A stretch of 64,000 nucleotides of DNA from Paracoccus sp. DMF-8 (GCF_029309835.1 NZ_JARJHL010000005.1:372001-436000), one strand, 5' to 3'. Positions 18,854 through 28,760 are shown, numbered from the stretch's first letter. Numbers and translations: made by a program. Notes: a model not told the origin generated them from the sequence alone.

Positions 18854-19374
18854 ACCGCCCCCTCATCCGTCCCGAACTGGTCGAGAAATTCCGCCCCTGG
18901 CGCGAGGTCGCAGCCGCCGCGGCCACCGTCGGCTTTGCCGTCTGGCTGTTTCTGCGCGGCGGATATTTCTTTCAATTCATAGGGCTTGCGGTTCTGTCCC
19001 TGGGCGCGGTCTGGCTGGTCAATGCGCGGCGCCAGATGCGGTTTCGCCGCGCCGTCAACGCCCCCGGTCTGGTTGAAATCGACGAAGGCGCGATCCGCTA
19101 TCTGGCGCCGCGTATCCTTGGCGGCGAAATCCCCCTGCGCGATCTGGTGGAAATCCGCATGTTGCGCCTGTCGGGCCAGCGCCACTGGCGGCTGAGGACG
19201 CTGGACGGGCAGGCCCTGCTGATCCCGGTCGAGGCGGCGGGCGCCGATCATCTGGCCCATGCCTTCGCCGCCCTGCCCGGCGTGGACATGGGCCGCATCG
19301 CCCATGCGCTGGCCACGGACGGCCCGCCGATGCAGACCGTTTGGACGAGGCCCGCACAGCCCCGCTTGACTTGA
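18850..19374 (+). CDS. Membrane protein of unknown function
   Basis: A 174-residue protein I do not recognise. It has two closely spaced hydrophobic segments (about 20-40 and 42-57), then a soluble domain with alternating strands (GLVEIDEGAIRYLAP, IPLRDLVEIRMLRL, WRLRTLDGQALLIPV) that reads like a small PH-like or bPH domain, and a C-terminal helix. It is coupled to the GNAT gene by an ATGA overlap and lies 50 bp upstream of gshA. Confidence 0.7.
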   Translation: MNRPLIRPELVEKFRPWREVAAAAATVGFAVWLFLRGGYFFQFIGLAVLSLGAVWLVNARRQMRFRRAVNAPGLVEIDEGAIRYLAPRILGGEIPLRDLVEIRMLRLSGQRHWRLRTLDGQALLIPVEAAGADHLAHAFAALPGVDMGRIAHALATDGPPMQTVWTRPAQPRLT

Positions 19375-19424
19375 CCGCCCGGGCTTGCCACCTGTGACCA
19401 GCAAAGCCAGACGAAAGGCCCCCG

Positions 19425-20795
19425 ATGTCCATTCCTCAGCAGGGCGGTGGCCCGATCGAAAATCCGCAGCAGCTTGCCGACTATATCGCCTCGGGCGAGA
19501 AACCGCGCGAGGATTGGCGGATCGGCACCGAACATGAAAAATTCGGCTATGACCATCAGAACCACATGCCCCTGCCCTATGAGGGCGACACCTCGGTCAA
19601 GGCCATGCTGGAGGGGCTGCAACAGCGCTTTGGCTGGGAACCCGTGCTGGAGGCGGGCCATATCATCGGCCTGACCCGCAACGGCGCCAATGTCAGCCTG
19701 GAACCGGGCGGGCAGCTGGAACTGTCGGGCGCACCGCTGGAAACCATTCACCAGACCTGCGACGAGGTGAACCAGCATCTGGCCGAGGTGCAGGAGATCG
19801 CCGATGGCATGGGCGCGGGCTTCATCGGTCTGGGCGCGGCCCCGGTCTGGCGGCTGGAGGACATGCCGATGATGCCCAAGGGGCGTTACCGGCTGATGAC
19901 CGATTACATGACCCGCGTCGGCACGATGGGTCGCGACATGATGTATCGCACCTGCACCGTGCAGGTGAACCTGGATTTCGCGTCGGAACAGGACATGGTG
20001 CAGAAGCTGCGCGTCTCGCTGGCCTTGCAGCCGGTGGCGACGGCGCTGTTTGCCAGTTCGCCCTTTCTGAACGGCCAGAAAAACGGCATGAAAAGCTGGC
20101 GCAGCTGGATCTGGCAGAATCTGGACAAGGATCGCACCGGCATGCTGCCCTTCGCCTTCGAGGACGGCATGGGCTATCAGCGTTGGGTCGATTACGTCCT
20201 TGATGTGCCGATGTATTTTGTCTACCGCGATGGGCAATACATCAACGCGCTTGGCCAGAGCTTCCGCGATTTCATGCAGGGCAGGCTGCCCGCGCTGCCC
20301 GGTGAGGTTCCGACCCTGTCGGATTGGGCCGACCACCTGACGACCGTCTTTCCCGAAGCCCGCGTCAAGAAATTCATCGAAATGCGCGGCGCCGATGGCG
20401 GCCCGTGGCGGCGGCTGTGCGCCCTGCCCGCCTTCTGGGTCGGGCTGCTCTATGATCAGGGCGCGCTGGATGCGGCGACCGATCTGATCAGGGGCTGGGA
20501 CGCGGAAACCCGCGATGCGTGGCGCGGGGTTGCCTGCCGCGAGGGCTTGCAGGGCGTGGTCAACGGCCGCAGCATGCAGGATCTGGCGCGCGAGGTTCTG
20601 GACATCGCCGAAGCCGGGCTGAAGGCCCGCGCCCGTCCCGGTGCGGGCGGTCTGGTGCCGGATGAGACACATTTCCTCAACACTTTGCGAGAGTCTGTGG
20701 ACAGCGGCCGCGTTCAGGCAGATGAACTCTTGGACAAATATGCCCATGACTGGGCGGGCGACCTGAACCGCATCTATGCGGAGTACAGCTATTAA
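19425..20795 (+). CDS. gshA: Glutamate-cysteine ligase
   Basis: First enzyme of glutathione synthesis, joining glutamate and cysteine with ATP. The 456-residue protein is of the alphaproteobacterial/plant type: WRIGTEHEKFGYD (about 32), ISLERNG-like TRNGANVSLEPGGQLELSG (about 84) and MMYRTCTVQVNLDFASEQDM (about 172). Glutathione is also relevant to the GST-like protein further along the window. It is preceded by AAAGGCCC and followed six bases later by a membrane protein gene. Confidence 0.92.
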   Translation: MSIPQQGGGPIENPQQLADYIASGEKPREDWRIGTEHEKFGYDHQNHMPLPYEGDTSVKAMLEGLQQRFGWEPVLEAGHIIGLTRNGANVSLEPGGQLELSGAPLETIHQTCDEVNQHLAEVQEIADGMGAGFIGLGAAPVWRLEDMPMMPKGRYRLMTDYMTRVGTMGRDMMYRTCTVQVNLDFASEQDMVQKLRVSLALQPVATALFASSPFLNGQKNGMKSWRSWIWQNLDKDRTGMLPFAFEDGMGYQRWVDYVLDVPMYFVYRDGQYINALGQSFRDFMQGRLPALPGEVPTLSDWADHLTTVFPEARVKKFIEMRGADGGPWRRLCALPAFWVGLLYDQGALDAATDLIRGWDAETRDAWRGVACREGLQGVVNGRSMQDLAREVLDIAEAGLKARARPGAGGLVPDETHFLNTLRESVDSGRVQADELLDKYAHDWAGDLNRIYAEYSY

Positions 20796-20801
20796 GGGGA
20801 C

Positions 20802-21500
20802 ATGATGCGGCGCTTTTTCATTTCCGGTTTCGAGCGTCTTCTCAGCGTCCTGACGATCCTGTCCGTGCTTGCGGTCGCGGCGCTGGCCGCCCGCATCGCG
20901 GTCGAGGCGCAGCCCGGCGACACCCGCCAATATCTGACCGCCGCCGTGATATTGGTCGGCGGCTGGCTGGCAGTGATCGCGGTTGCGGGCGTGTCCTTTC
21001 TGGCGATTGCCATGCATGACAATTCGCGCCGCATGATCGGTCTGATGGCGCAGGGCACCAAGGGCGCGCGTCCGCTGACCGCGACGCTCAAGCCCGAACG
21101 CGCCCCCGAGCGGATCCCGGCCAAGGCGCGGCCCGCCCCCTTGCCCGAAGCCAGTCACGACGCATGGGATGGTGAGGCGGATTTCGCGGAAACTGTCGCT
21201 GTCGCGCCAGCACCGCAACCTGTCACCCCGCAACCGGCGGCTGCGAAACCTGCCGCCGCCAAAGCTACCGCCCCCGCGCCGCAGCCAGCCCCGCAGCCCG
21301 TGCCGCAACCGGCTGAACGTTCGGTCTTTTCCGGCCGCGCCATGCCGCGCATCCATGCCGAACCCGCGCCCGAACCCACGCCTGCGCCGGTCGCGCAGCC
21401 CGGCGTGACAAAAGAAACGCCGGATGGCCCGGCACCCTCGTCAGCCTCCCCTGCGATACGCGCGCCCCGGCTGATCGCCGAGCGCCGCTTTCCACGCTAG
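20802..21500 (+). CDS. Membrane protein with a Pro/Ala-rich tail, unknown
   Basis: A 232-residue protein with two transmembrane helices (about 12-35 and 45-68) followed by about 150 residues rich in proline, alanine and glutamine, including repeated PQPAPQPVPQPAE-type stretches. Such tails are often disordered and periplasm-spanning or protein-binding. It begins six bases after gshA, so the two are probably cotranscribed. No family recognised. Confidence 0.65.
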   Translation: MMRRFFISGFERLLSVLTILSVLAVAALAARIAVEAQPGDTRQYLTAAVILVGGWLAVIAVAGVSFLAIAMHDNSRRMIGLMAQGTKGARPLTATLKPERAPERIPAKARPAPLPEASHDAWDGEADFAETVAVAPAPQPVTPQPAAAKPAAAKATAPAPQPAPQPVPQPAERSVFSGRAMPRIHAEPAPEPTPAPVAQPGVTKETPDGPAPSSASPAIRAPRLIAERRFPR

Positions 21501-21650
21501 GCCCTGACGACCCGTCGTGATGGCCGCGCGGCGGTTGCGCATGAAGTCGTCGCATGTTTCCCCGGCCCGGCACGGCTGGCGCAGAAAGTCCTGAAATCCG
21601 CGCGGCTCATGTTCCGGTTTGCTGCCCAGACACCGGAACAGGCGGCGCAT

Positions 21651-22301
21651 TCAATCGCGTGCAGGGTCGGTTTCCGCGTCGGGCAACCCGCCCTCCGGCA
21701 TGACGCCAAGCCCGCGAAAATAGATCTCGCCCGCGCTGGCCAGCATCTGTTCGGCGGTCAGGTCCCTTGCCTGGATCGGCGCGCCGCGCGTGAACAGTTC
21801 GACGATGCCGTGGCTGATCGACCAGAAGTGGTTCGCCACCAGCGAGGTCGACACCCGCTGACTGACCTCCACGCCCTGAAACAGGGCATCGGCCGCGCGA
21901 TACAGGATCTGATAGGCATGCTGCGCCTCGGCCGAGGTGCGTTCGCCGTCCAGCGCGTTGCTGCCCGATTCGAACATCGCCATGTAAAGCCCCGGCCGTT
22001 GCTGCGCGAACAGCAGATAGGCGGTCCCAAGGCGCTGGATCGCGACGACGGGATGGGGGTCGCCCTGGGCATGGGCGGCTTCCAGCCTTTCGGTGAATTC
22101 GACAAAGCCCTGCCGCGCCACCTCGGCCAGCAGATCGTCGCGACTGGCGAAATGGCGATAGGGGGCGGCGGCGCTGACACCGGCACGGCGCGCGGCTTCG
22201 GTCAGGGTAAAGGCCAGGGGGCCCTTTTCCTCGATCAGGCCCACTGTCGCATCGACAAGCGCCTGTTTCAGATTTCCGTGGTGGTAGGTGCTGCGTGGCA
22301 C
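21651..22301 (-). CDS. TetR/AcrR-family transcriptional regulator
   Basis: A 216-residue repressor-type protein. The N-terminal helix-turn-helix reads FTLTEAARRAGVSAAAPYRHFASRDDLLAEVA (roughly residues 31-62), and a C-terminal TetR_C-like ligand domain follows. The target is unknown. It is followed downstream by no obvious partner and preceded by the HPr gene end at 12 bp, so it could be read from the same transcript as the phosphotransferase genes. Confidence 0.85.
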   Translation of the reverse strand: MPRSTYHHGNLKQALVDATVGLIEEKGPLAFTLTEAARRAGVSAAAPYRHFASRDDLLAEVARQGFVEFTERLEAAHAQGDPHPVVAIQRLGTAYLLFAQQRPGLYMAMFESGSNALDGERTSAEAQHAYQILYRAADALFQGVEVSQRVSTSLVANHFWSISHGIVELFTRGAPIQARDLTAEQMLASAGEIYFRGLGVMPEGGLPDAETDPARD

Positions 22302-22313
22302 GTCCCGCAGGCC

Positions 22314-22592
22314 TTACATGCCTTCGCCGAAATAATCCCCGACAAGCGCGGCCAGCGCATCGCCCAGTTGCGCCGCCTCGGCCCCGCGAATGGTGATGCG
22401 AATGGTCGAGCCGCGCGGCGCGGTCAGCATCAGCAGGCCCATGATCAGATCACCGGACACTTCCAGACCGTCTTTTTCGACCAGCACGGTGGCGTCGAAA
22501 CGTTCGACGGTTTCCACGAATTTCGCGCTGGCCCGTGCATGCAGGCCCTTTTCGTTGATGATCTGAAGGTCCTGGGTAACGGTTACCGTCAT
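22314..22592 (-). CDS. HPr-family phosphocarrier, regulatory Ser replaced by Leu
   Basis: A 92-residue HPr of a regulatory phosphotransferase chain. The phosphate-accepting His lies in KGLHARASAKF (His18). In standard HPr the HprK target Ser sits 31 residues after that His, in SIMG; here the same position is Leu49 (LIMG, codon 22448-22446). The rest of the fold looks intact. It overlaps the EIIA gene by four bases and shares a minus-strand cluster with rapZ and hprK. No sugar permease is nearby, so a regulatory role is inferred. Confidence 0.9.
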   Translation of the reverse strand: MTVTVTQDLQIINEKGLHARASAKFVETVERFDATVLVEKDGLEVSGDLIMGLLMLTAPRGSTIRITIRGAEAAQLGDALAALVGDYFGEGM

Positions 22593-23017
22593 GATGCCGC
22601 CCGACTTGCGACGGCAGCGACGACGGGCGCCGGTGCAACGTCGTAGCTGTTGATGTATTTGCGCCCCGCCTCTTTCGCGGCGGTCACCGCTTCGGGCACC
22701 GACATGTGCCGCGATTTCGCCAGCTTGACCAGCATCGGCAGGTTCGCACCGTAAAGAATGGTCCGGTTCTTGGCCGAACAGGCCAGCAGCGACAGGTTCG
22801 ATGGCGATCCGCCGAACAGATCCGTCACCACCACGACACCCGCACCGGTATCGACCAGATCGGCAGCCTGCCGGATTTCTTCCTGCTTTTGGCTGCGATC
22901 GTGGTTTTCTTCGATCATGACGGCTTTTATCCCCTGCTGCGGGCCAACGACATGTTCGACCGCCAGAAGATATTCACGCGCCAGGCCTCCGTGCCCCACG
23001 ATGACTACACCTATCAA
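22589..23017 (-). CDS. EIIA-Man family phosphotransferase component
   Basis: A 142-residue EIIA of the mannose family that would take phosphate from HPr. The active His lies in VIVGHGGLAREYL (His9), and VVVTDLFGGSPSNLSL (about 62) is the conserved second loop. As in other alphaproteobacteria it stands without EIIB/EIIC genes, suggesting a signalling rather than transport role. It overlaps the HPr gene by four bases and lies 28 bp after rapZ. Confidence 0.9.
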   Translation of the reverse strand: MIGVVIVGHGGLAREYLLAVEHVVGPQQGIKAVMIEENHDRSQKQEEIRQAADLVDTGAGVVVVTDLFGGSPSNLSLLACSAKNRTILYGANLPMLVKLAKSRHMSVPEAVTAAKEAGRKYINSYDVAPAPVVAAVASRAAS

Positions 23018-23045
23018 TTCCTACCACCACGCATCGACGGCCGCC

Positions 23046-23981
23046 CTAACGCCTTGCGGCGCCTGAACCGGACGATGCTTCGTCCGCAGGTGCCGGCGCC
23101 GGGTTTCGGCGTTCAAGTTCCCTATGACGTTTAGACACCTGCCAGCCAGCTTCCGCAAGTGAATCAGCCATCTTCTCGGCCATTGTGACGGAACGGTGTT
23201 GCCCTCCGGTACACCCGAAGCCGATGGCAAGATGTGTCTTTCCCTCTTCAAGATGGGCAGGCAGGGTAAAAAGCACAAGATCGCGGACCTGTTCGAAGAA
23301 GGCGGCAGATCGCGGATCGGACGCAACGTAATCCTGCACCGCAGCATCGCGGCCATCCAGCGCGCGCAATTCGGGCTGCCAATGCGGATTGGTCAGAAAG
23401 CGGCAGTCGAACATCATGTCCACCCCGCGCGGCACGCCACGCTTGTAGGAAAAGGACTGGACCGACACCGCCAGCCGCCGGTCGGGGCTGCTGGCGAACC
23501 ACGTCCCCAGTTCGGCCCGCAGGTCATGGGGCGACAATTCGGTCGTGTCGATCAGCACATCGGCGCGGGCGCGGATCGGCGCCAGCAGGTCGCGTTCGGC
23601 CATGATCCCCATCAACGGATCGCCTTCGGGGGCCAGCGGATGGCGGCGGCGGGTTTCATTGTAGCGCCGGACCAGCAGATCGGGCGAACAGTCCAGATAC
23701 AACACCTCGGGCGCGTAATCGGGCATCCGGGTCAGCCGGTCGATCAGTTCGATCAGGTTCGACGCCGAAAAGTCGCGGTTGCGCACATCCAGCCCAAGCG
23801 CCAGCGGCACCGGCCGCGCCGCCCCGTCCAGCAGACGCGGGATCAGCGTCAGCGGCAGGTTGTCGATCGCCTCATAGCCCAGATCCTCCAGCACATCGAT
23901 CGCGGTCGAACGCCCCGCGCCCGAAGGGCCGGTGACCAGCACGAGGCGCTGCGCCCGTTCTTCCCGTTCAGCTTGCTCCAT
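23046..23981 (-). CDS. rapZ: RapZ-type RNase adapter / nucleotide-binding protein
   Basis: A P-loop protein of the RapZ (YvcJ) family, known in enterobacteria to direct small-RNA processing for glucosamine-6-phosphate control. The 311-residue protein has a Walker A motif GPSGAGRST (about 19), [11 protein letters not shown] (about 32) and the C-terminal family signature [15 protein letters not shown] [12 protein letters not shown] (about 258). It sits between hprK (5 bp upstream) and EIIA, the usual alphaproteobacterial order. Confidence 0.92.
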   Translation of the reverse strand: MEQAEREERAQRLVLVTGPSGAGRSTAIDVLEDLGYEAIDNLPLTLIPRLLDGAARPVPLALGLDVRNRDFSASNLIELIDRLTRMPDYAPEVLYLDCSPDLLVRRYNETRRRHPLAPEGDPLMGIMAERDLLAPIRARADVLIDTTELSPHDLRAELGTWFASSPDRRLAVSVQSFSYKRGVPRGVDMMFDCRFLTNPHWQPELRALDGRDAAVQDYVASDPRSAAFFEQVRDLVLFTLPAHLEEGKTHLAIGFGCTGGQHRSVTMAEKMADSLAEAGWQVSKRHRELERRNPAPAPADEASSGSGAARR

Positions 23982-23986
23982 GCGCG

Positions 23987-24397
23987 CTACCAGATCCGGC
24001 CCTTCAGCAGATATTGTTTCAATACGGGGGCAAGATGCGGAGTATAGGGCCCGAGAACAAGGGGAAAGCTGACCCCCAGCAGGTCATGCGTCCTTTCGGG
24101 CGGCAGGCGCTGATCCTCGACCCGGCCCAGATCGACGATCAGCGCCAAAGCGGTGGGTCCCGCGGCATCCGCGGCCAGAATGCCCGCGCCGCGCGCCTCG
24201 ATCCGGCCGCGCAGGGTGTCGGGGACATCCGCGATCACCTGCGCGCCCTCGCGCCGCAGGCAGGTGCGGTCATCGGCGACCAGCCCGGCGCCAATCGCCA
24301 TCAGCGACAGCGCAAGGCTCGATTTCCCCGCCCCCGACGGGCCAAGGATCAAAAGCCCCCGCCCCCCCAGGCTGATGCAGGACGCATGCATGTTCAT
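23987..24397 (-). CDS. hprK: Short HPr kinase/phosphorylase
   Basis: The short alphaproteobacterial form of HprK, with only the C-terminal kinase domain (136 residues against about 310 in Firmicutes). It shows the P-loop [13 protein letters not shown] (about 19), LVADDRTCL (about 39) and the lysine-containing C-terminal region [10 protein letters not shown]. It should phosphorylate HPr on serine, yet the adjacent HPr has Leu at that site. It is first in the minus-strand cluster and diverges from pckA. Confidence 0.9.
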   Translation of the reverse strand: MNMHASCISLGGRGLLILGPSGAGKSSLALSLMAIGAGLVADDRTCLRREGAQVIADVPDTLRGRIEARGAGILAADAAGPTALALIVDLGRVEDQRLPPERTHDLLGVSFPLVLGPYTPHLAPVLKQYLLKGRIW

Positions 24398-24504
24398 CGT
24401 CGCAGATCACCCTTTCCTGCCGCTGCGCAACCGGGCCACGCGCGACCTGACCCTGCCTGCAATCCTTGCGAATATCCGCAACGGATAAAACCCCGGCCAA
24501 ATGA

Positions 24505-24531
24505 TTGCGCTAAACAATCCTGTTTGCGCTA
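24505..24531. promoter_or_regulatory. Direct repeats between hprK and pckA
   Basis: TTGCGCTA occurs at 24505-24512 and again at 24524-24531, a 19-bp period placing both copies on similar helix faces. They lie in the 234-bp divergent region, 100-127 bp before the pckA start, and could bind a regulator. A TATAAA hexamer follows at 24558. The binding protein is unknown. Confidence 0.35.
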
Positions 24532-24631
24532 CCGGCCCGGAAACACGACTTTCTTCGTATAAATGACATGTTATAGCAGCCCTACGGATCGGCCTTGCGT
24601 GGCCGATTTATTTCATCAGGAGCTTACGAAC

Positions 24632-26230
24632 ATGGCCACACCGCGCGTCAACCCGAACTGCCGTCTTGAGGACCAGGGGATCACGGGTCTGGGTCATGTT
24701 TATTACAACCTGCTGGAACCCGCGCTGATCAATGCCGCCATCGAACGCGGCGAAGGCAAGCTGGGCCTTGGCGGCGCCTTTCTGGTCAGCACCGGCGCCC
24801 ATACCGGTCGGTCCCCAAAGGATAAATTCGTCGTCCGCACCGCTTCGGTCGAAGACACGATCTGGTGGGAAAACAACAAGCCGATGGATGCCGACGCGGC
24901 TGACCGCCTGCATGCCGACATGCTGGACCACATGAAGGGCCGCGACTATTTCGTGCAGGACCTGTTCGGCGGCGCCGATCCCGCGCTGCGTCTGGATGTC
25001 CGCGTGGTCAGCGAACTGGCATGGCACAACCTGTTCATCCGCCACCTGCTGCGCCGCCCCGAGGCGGCCGAACTGGCCGGTTTCGTGCCCGAATTCACCA
25101 TCATCAACTGCCCCAGCTTCAAGGCCGATCCGGCCCGGCACGGCTGCCGCAGCGAAACCGTCATCGCGATCAACCTTGACAAGAAACTGATCCTGATCGG
25201 CAACACCCAGTATTCGGGCGAAAACAAGAAGGGCGTGTTCACCCTGCTGAACTACCTGCTGCCCGCCAAGGGCGTGATGCCGATGCATTGCTCGGCCAAC
25301 CACGCGCATGGCGACAAGAACGATGTCGCGATCTTCTTTGGCCTGTCGGGCACCGGCAAGACCACGCTGTCGGCCGATCCCTCGCGCACGCTGATCGGCG
25401 ATGACGAACATGGCTGGTCGGATCGCGGCGTCTTCAATTTCGAAGGCGGCTGCTATGCCAAGACCATCAACCTCTCGGCCGAGGCAGAGCCGGAAATCTA
25501 CGCGACCTGTTCCAAATTCGGCACCGTCATCGAAAACATGGTCTATGACGAAGACACGCTGGAGCTGGATTTCGAGGATAACTCGATCACCGACAACATG
25601 CGCTGCGCCTATCCGCTGGATTATATTTCCAACGCATCCGAGGACAGCCTGGGCGGCACGCCGAAAAACGTCATCATGCTGACCTGCGACGCCTATGGTG
25701 TCCTGCCGCCGATCTCGCGGCTGACGCCGGCGCAGGCGATGTATCATTTCCTGTCCGGCTTCACCTCGAAAACGCCGGGCACCGAGGTCGGCGTGACCGA
25801 GCCGATCCCGACCTTCTCGACCTGTTTCGGCGCCCCCTTCATGCCGCGCCGCCCCGAGGTTTACGGCAAGCTGCTGCAGGAACGCATCGCGAAATCCGGG
25901 GCGGATTGCTGGCTGGTCAACACCGGCTGGACCGGCGGCGCCTATGGCACCGGCAAGCGCATGCCGATCAAGGCGACCCGCGCCCTGCTGGCCGCCGCGC
26001 TGGACGGTTCGCTGAACAATGTCGAATTCCGCAAGGATCCGAATTTCGGTTTCGAGGTTCCGGTCGCGGTTCCCGGTGTCGATGCCAAGCTGCTGGACCC
26101 GCGCCAGACCTGGGCCGATCCCGCCGCCTATGACGCGCAGGCCCGGAAACTGGTCGGCATGTTCAGCGACAACTTTGCCCAATATGTCGACAAGATCGAC
26201 GACGATGTGAAGGCTGCGGCCATCGGCTGA
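24632..26230 (+). CDS. pckA: Phosphoenolpyruvate carboxykinase (ATP)
   Basis: Converts oxaloacetate and ATP to PEP, the entry to gluconeogenesis. The 532-residue protein has the kinase P-loop [14 protein letters not shown] (about 238), the metal-binding [19 protein letters not shown] and [12 protein letters not shown] near the N-terminus. The ATG at 24632 is chosen because CAGGAG lies a proper distance upstream and MATPRVNP begins the family sequence; the frame opens earlier at 24563. A terminator-like hairpin and a GGGTATTT motif follow. Confidence 0.96.
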   Translation: MATPRVNPNCRLEDQGITGLGHVYYNLLEPALINAAIERGEGKLGLGGAFLVSTGAHTGRSPKDKFVVRTASVEDTIWWENNKPMDADAADRLHADMLDHMKGRDYFVQDLFGGADPALRLDVRVVSELAWHNLFIRHLLRRPEAAELAGFVPEFTIINCPSFKADPARHGCRSETVIAINLDKKLILIGNTQYSGENKKGVFTLLNYLLPAKGVMPMHCSANHAHGDKNDVAIFFGLSGTGKTTLSADPSRTLIGDDEHGWSDRGVFNFEGGCYAKTINLSAEAEPEIYATCSKFGTVIENMVYDEDTLELDFEDNSITDNMRCAYPLDYISNASEDSLGGTPKNVIMLTCDAYGVLPPISRLTPAQAMYHFLSGFTSKTPGTEVGVTEPIPTFSTCFGAPFMPRRPEVYGKLLQERIAKSGADCWLVNTGWTGGAYGTGKRMPIKATRALLAAALDGSLNNVEFRKDPNFGFEVPVAVPGVDAKLLDPRQTWADPAAYDAQARKLVGMFSDNFAQYVDKIDDDVKAAAIG

Positions 26231-26277
26231 ACCCGCTGTTCACCGGGCGGCGTGGCTGCCCGGCAGCATTGTCGCAT

Positions 26278-26300
26278 GGGTATTTGGATGATGAAGAAAG
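26278..26300 (+). repeat. GGGTATTT intergenic motif, copy 1
   Basis: GGGTATTT, then GGA, then TGATGAAGAAAG, 48 bp after the pckA stop and in the same direction. Other copies are at 34130, 48246 and 54224 (reverse). It runs straight into a hairpin. Confidence 0.85.
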
Positions 26301-26322
26301 GCGGCCGGTTTATCTGGCCGCC
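26300..26322. terminator. Hairpin between convergent pckA and rnr
   Basis: GGCGGCC and GGCCGCC form a 7-bp stem around nine bases. It ends the pckA transcript on the plus side; on the minus strand the stem is followed by TTTCTTC, so it may also end rnr transcription. Confidence 0.6.
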
Positions 26323-26366
26323 GTGCTGTTTACGATGATCGTGCTGTTTTCGATGATGCCGCGAGC

Positions 26367-28631
26367 TTAGCTGGTATTGCGGATGCGTTTGCGGCGCTTG
26401 GCGCGCTTGACCTCGGCCAGCCGGGCCTGCGTGGACATGCGGCGCGGGCCCTTCTTGCGGCCTCCCTTGGGGCCTTGCAGGATGCTGCGGCCTTCCAGTT
26501 CGACCAGTTCCAGCATCAGCCCGCCGGTCAGCGGCACGGCCTCGGACAGGCGCACGGTGACGCGCTGGCCGATGCCGATTTCCAGCCCGGTTTCCGATCC
26601 CAGCAGGGTCTGGCTGTCGGGATCGTAGTGGAAATATTCATTGCCGATTTCGCGGATCGGCAGCAGCCCGTCGGCGCCCGTCTCATCCAGTTTGACAAAG
26701 GCGCCGAAACGCTGGATGCCGCTGATCCGGCCCGCGAATTCCGATCCCACGCGATCTGACAGATAGGCGGCCAGATAGCGGTCGGTCGTGTCGCGTTCCG
26801 CCGCCATCGAGCGACGTTCGGTTTCGCTGATATGTTTCGCGGTTTCCGACAGGTTTTCGATGTCCTGAGGCGACAGCCCGTCCTTGCCCCAGCCATGCGC
26901 CGCGATCAGTCCGCGATGGACGATCAGGTCGGAATAGCGCCGGATCGGGCTGGTGAAATGCGCATAGCTTTTCAGCGCCAGACCGAAATGCCCATAGTTT
27001 TCCGGGTCGTAATAGGCCTGCGTCATCGACCGCAAGGCGGTGATATTGATCAGCTCGTCGAAATCCGTGCCCTGCGCCTGATCCAGCAGCCGGTTGAGAT
27101 GCCGGGTCTGCAGCACCTGCCCCTTGGCCAGCGTGAACCCCGACGCCTCGGCCACCTCGCGCAGCGCGTCGATTTTCGCCAGCGAAGGTTCTTCGTGAAC
27201 GCGGAACAGCAGGGGGCGGCGCTTGCCGGTCAATTCCTCGGCTGCGGCGACATTGGCCGGGACCATGAATTCCTCGATCAGCCTATGCGCGTCAAAGCGG
27301 TCGCGGAAGTTCACCGATTTGACCCGGCCATCCGCAGCCAGCTCGATGCGGCGCTCCGGCAGGTCCAGTTCCAGCGGCTGGCGGCGCTCGCGCGCCTTTT
27401 TCAGCAGGTCGTAGGCGTGCCACAGCGGACGGATGACGCTGTCGATCAGCGGTGCCGACTGGTCATCGGGGTTGCCGTCGGCCGCCGCCTGCGCCTGTTC
27501 ATAGGACAGGCTGGCGCGTGAAATCATCATGCCGCGATGGAACCGGTGCGAGATCTTGTTGCCCTCGCCGTCCAGCCGCATCCGCACCGCGATCACCGGG
27601 CGGTCGACGCCTTCGTGCAGCGAACACAGGTCGCCCGACAGGATATCGGGCAGCATCGGCACGACGCGGTCGGGGAAATAGGTCGAGTTGCCGCGCTTCC
27701 ACGCCTCGCGGTCGATGGCATTGCCGGGGCGGACGTAATGGGCGACATCGGCGATGGCGACCCAGATCACCGCGCCGCCGTCATCTTCGATTTCAGCGGC
27801 GACGGCGTCGTCATGGTCGCGGGCATCGGCGGGGTCGATGGTGACCAGCGGCAGGTCGCGCAGATCCTCGCGCCCGCCCGCGCCACGGCCATGCAGGGTG
27901 GCGGGCTGCGCGGCATCCGCCTCGGCGATAACGGCATCGGGGAAATCGTCGGGAATGCCGTGCTGGTGAATGGCGATCAGGCTGACCGCGCGCGGCGCCG
28001 AGGGGTCGCCGAGCCGTTCCGTGATCCGGGCCAGCGGCAGGCCGAGCCGCCCCCTGGGGCCGGATTGCTCGGCCTCGACCAGTTCCCCGTCCTGCGCGCC
28101 CAGCATGGTGGCGGCGGGGACGCGCCATTCCTTGTCCGCGCCCTTGTCGATGGGCAGGATGCGCCCGCCATCCGCGCCCTTGCGAAAGATGCCGACGATC
28201 TTGTGCGGCGCATGGCCGATGCGGCAGATCAGCCGGGCCTCATATTGGTGATCCTGACCCTGAACCTCGGCCAGACGGGCAAGGATGCGGTCCCCGGCGC
28301 CAAGGGCCGGTTCCTCGCGGCGGGGGATGAACAGGATACGCGGCTGCGGGCCGTCGCCCTGCCATTCCATCGGGCGGGCGAAAACGTCGCCGTCCGCATC
28401 GGGCGGCAGGATCTGGACGACCGTGACCGGCGGCAGGCGTTCGGCATCGTGGTAATGGCGCTTGCGGCGTTCCAGCAGGCCTTCGGCCTCAAGCTCCTTG
28501 AGCAGGCGCTTGAGCTCGATCCGCTCGGCCCCCTTGAGGCCAAAAGCCTTGGCGATGTCGCGCTTGGCGCTCGCCTCGGGGTGGTCGGCCACCCAATCTA
28601 GAATCTGCTGTCGGGAAGGTATCTGGGCCAT
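26367..28631 (-). CDS. rnr: Ribonuclease R
   Basis: A processive 3'-5' exoribonuclease that degrades structured RNA. The 754-residue protein has an N-terminal winged-helix region, cold-shock-type RNA-binding domains, the RNB catalytic segment with acidic cluster TIDPADARDHDDAV (about 260), an S1 domain with RISGIQRFGAFVKLDETGAD (about 640) and a lysine/arginine-rich tail, all as expected. It stands alone, convergent with pckA; the mobile island begins about 100 bp upstream of its start. Confidence 0.95.
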   Translation of the reverse strand: MAQIPSRQQILDWVADHPEASAKRDIAKAFGLKGAERIELKRLLKELEAEGLLERRKRHYHDAERLPPVTVVQILPPDADGDVFARPMEWQGDGPQPRILFIPRREEPALGAGDRILARLAEVQGQDHQYEARLICRIGHAPHKIVGIFRKGADGGRILPIDKGADKEWRVPAATMLGAQDGELVEAEQSGPRGRLGLPLARITERLGDPSAPRAVSLIAIHQHGIPDDFPDAVIAEADAAQPATLHGRGAGGREDLRDLPLVTIDPADARDHDDAVAAEIEDDGGAVIWVAIADVAHYVRPGNAIDREAWKRGNSTYFPDRVVPMLPDILSGDLCSLHEGVDRPVIAVRMRLDGEGNKISHRFHRGMMISRASLSYEQAQAAADGNPDDQSAPLIDSVIRPLWHAYDLLKKARERRQPLELDLPERRIELAADGRVKSVNFRDRFDAHRLIEEFMVPANVAAAEELTGKRRPLLFRVHEEPSLAKIDALREVAEASGFTLAKGQVLQTRHLNRLLDQAQGTDFDELINITALRSMTQAYYDPENYGHFGLALKSYAHFTSPIRRYSDLIVHRGLIAAHGWGKDGLSPQDIENLSETAKHISETERRSMAAERDTTDRYLAAYLSDRVGSEFAGRISGIQRFGAFVKLDETGADGLLPIREIGNEYFHYDPDSQTLLGSETGLEIGIGQRVTVRLSEAVPLTGGLMLELVELEGRSILQGPKGGRKKGPRRMSTQARLAEVKRAKRRKRIRNTS

Positions 28632-28760
28632 GTCGCGACGCTAGCACCGAAGCGGGGCGGTTGGCAGAGGCAAAACGCGGGCTCACCCGGATCGCAAGGT
28701 TGAAACGGGTCACCGGAGGCGCAGCCCCGCTGCCTTTCAGCCCCCTCGGTGGGTGTCATG

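Noticed and set aside
21441..21650. A small minus-strand frame upstream-adjacent to the TetR gene end (MRRLFRCLGSKPEHEPRGFQ)
   Set aside because: No recognisable family and overlap with the end of the Pro/Ala-rich protein gene; too weak to call.
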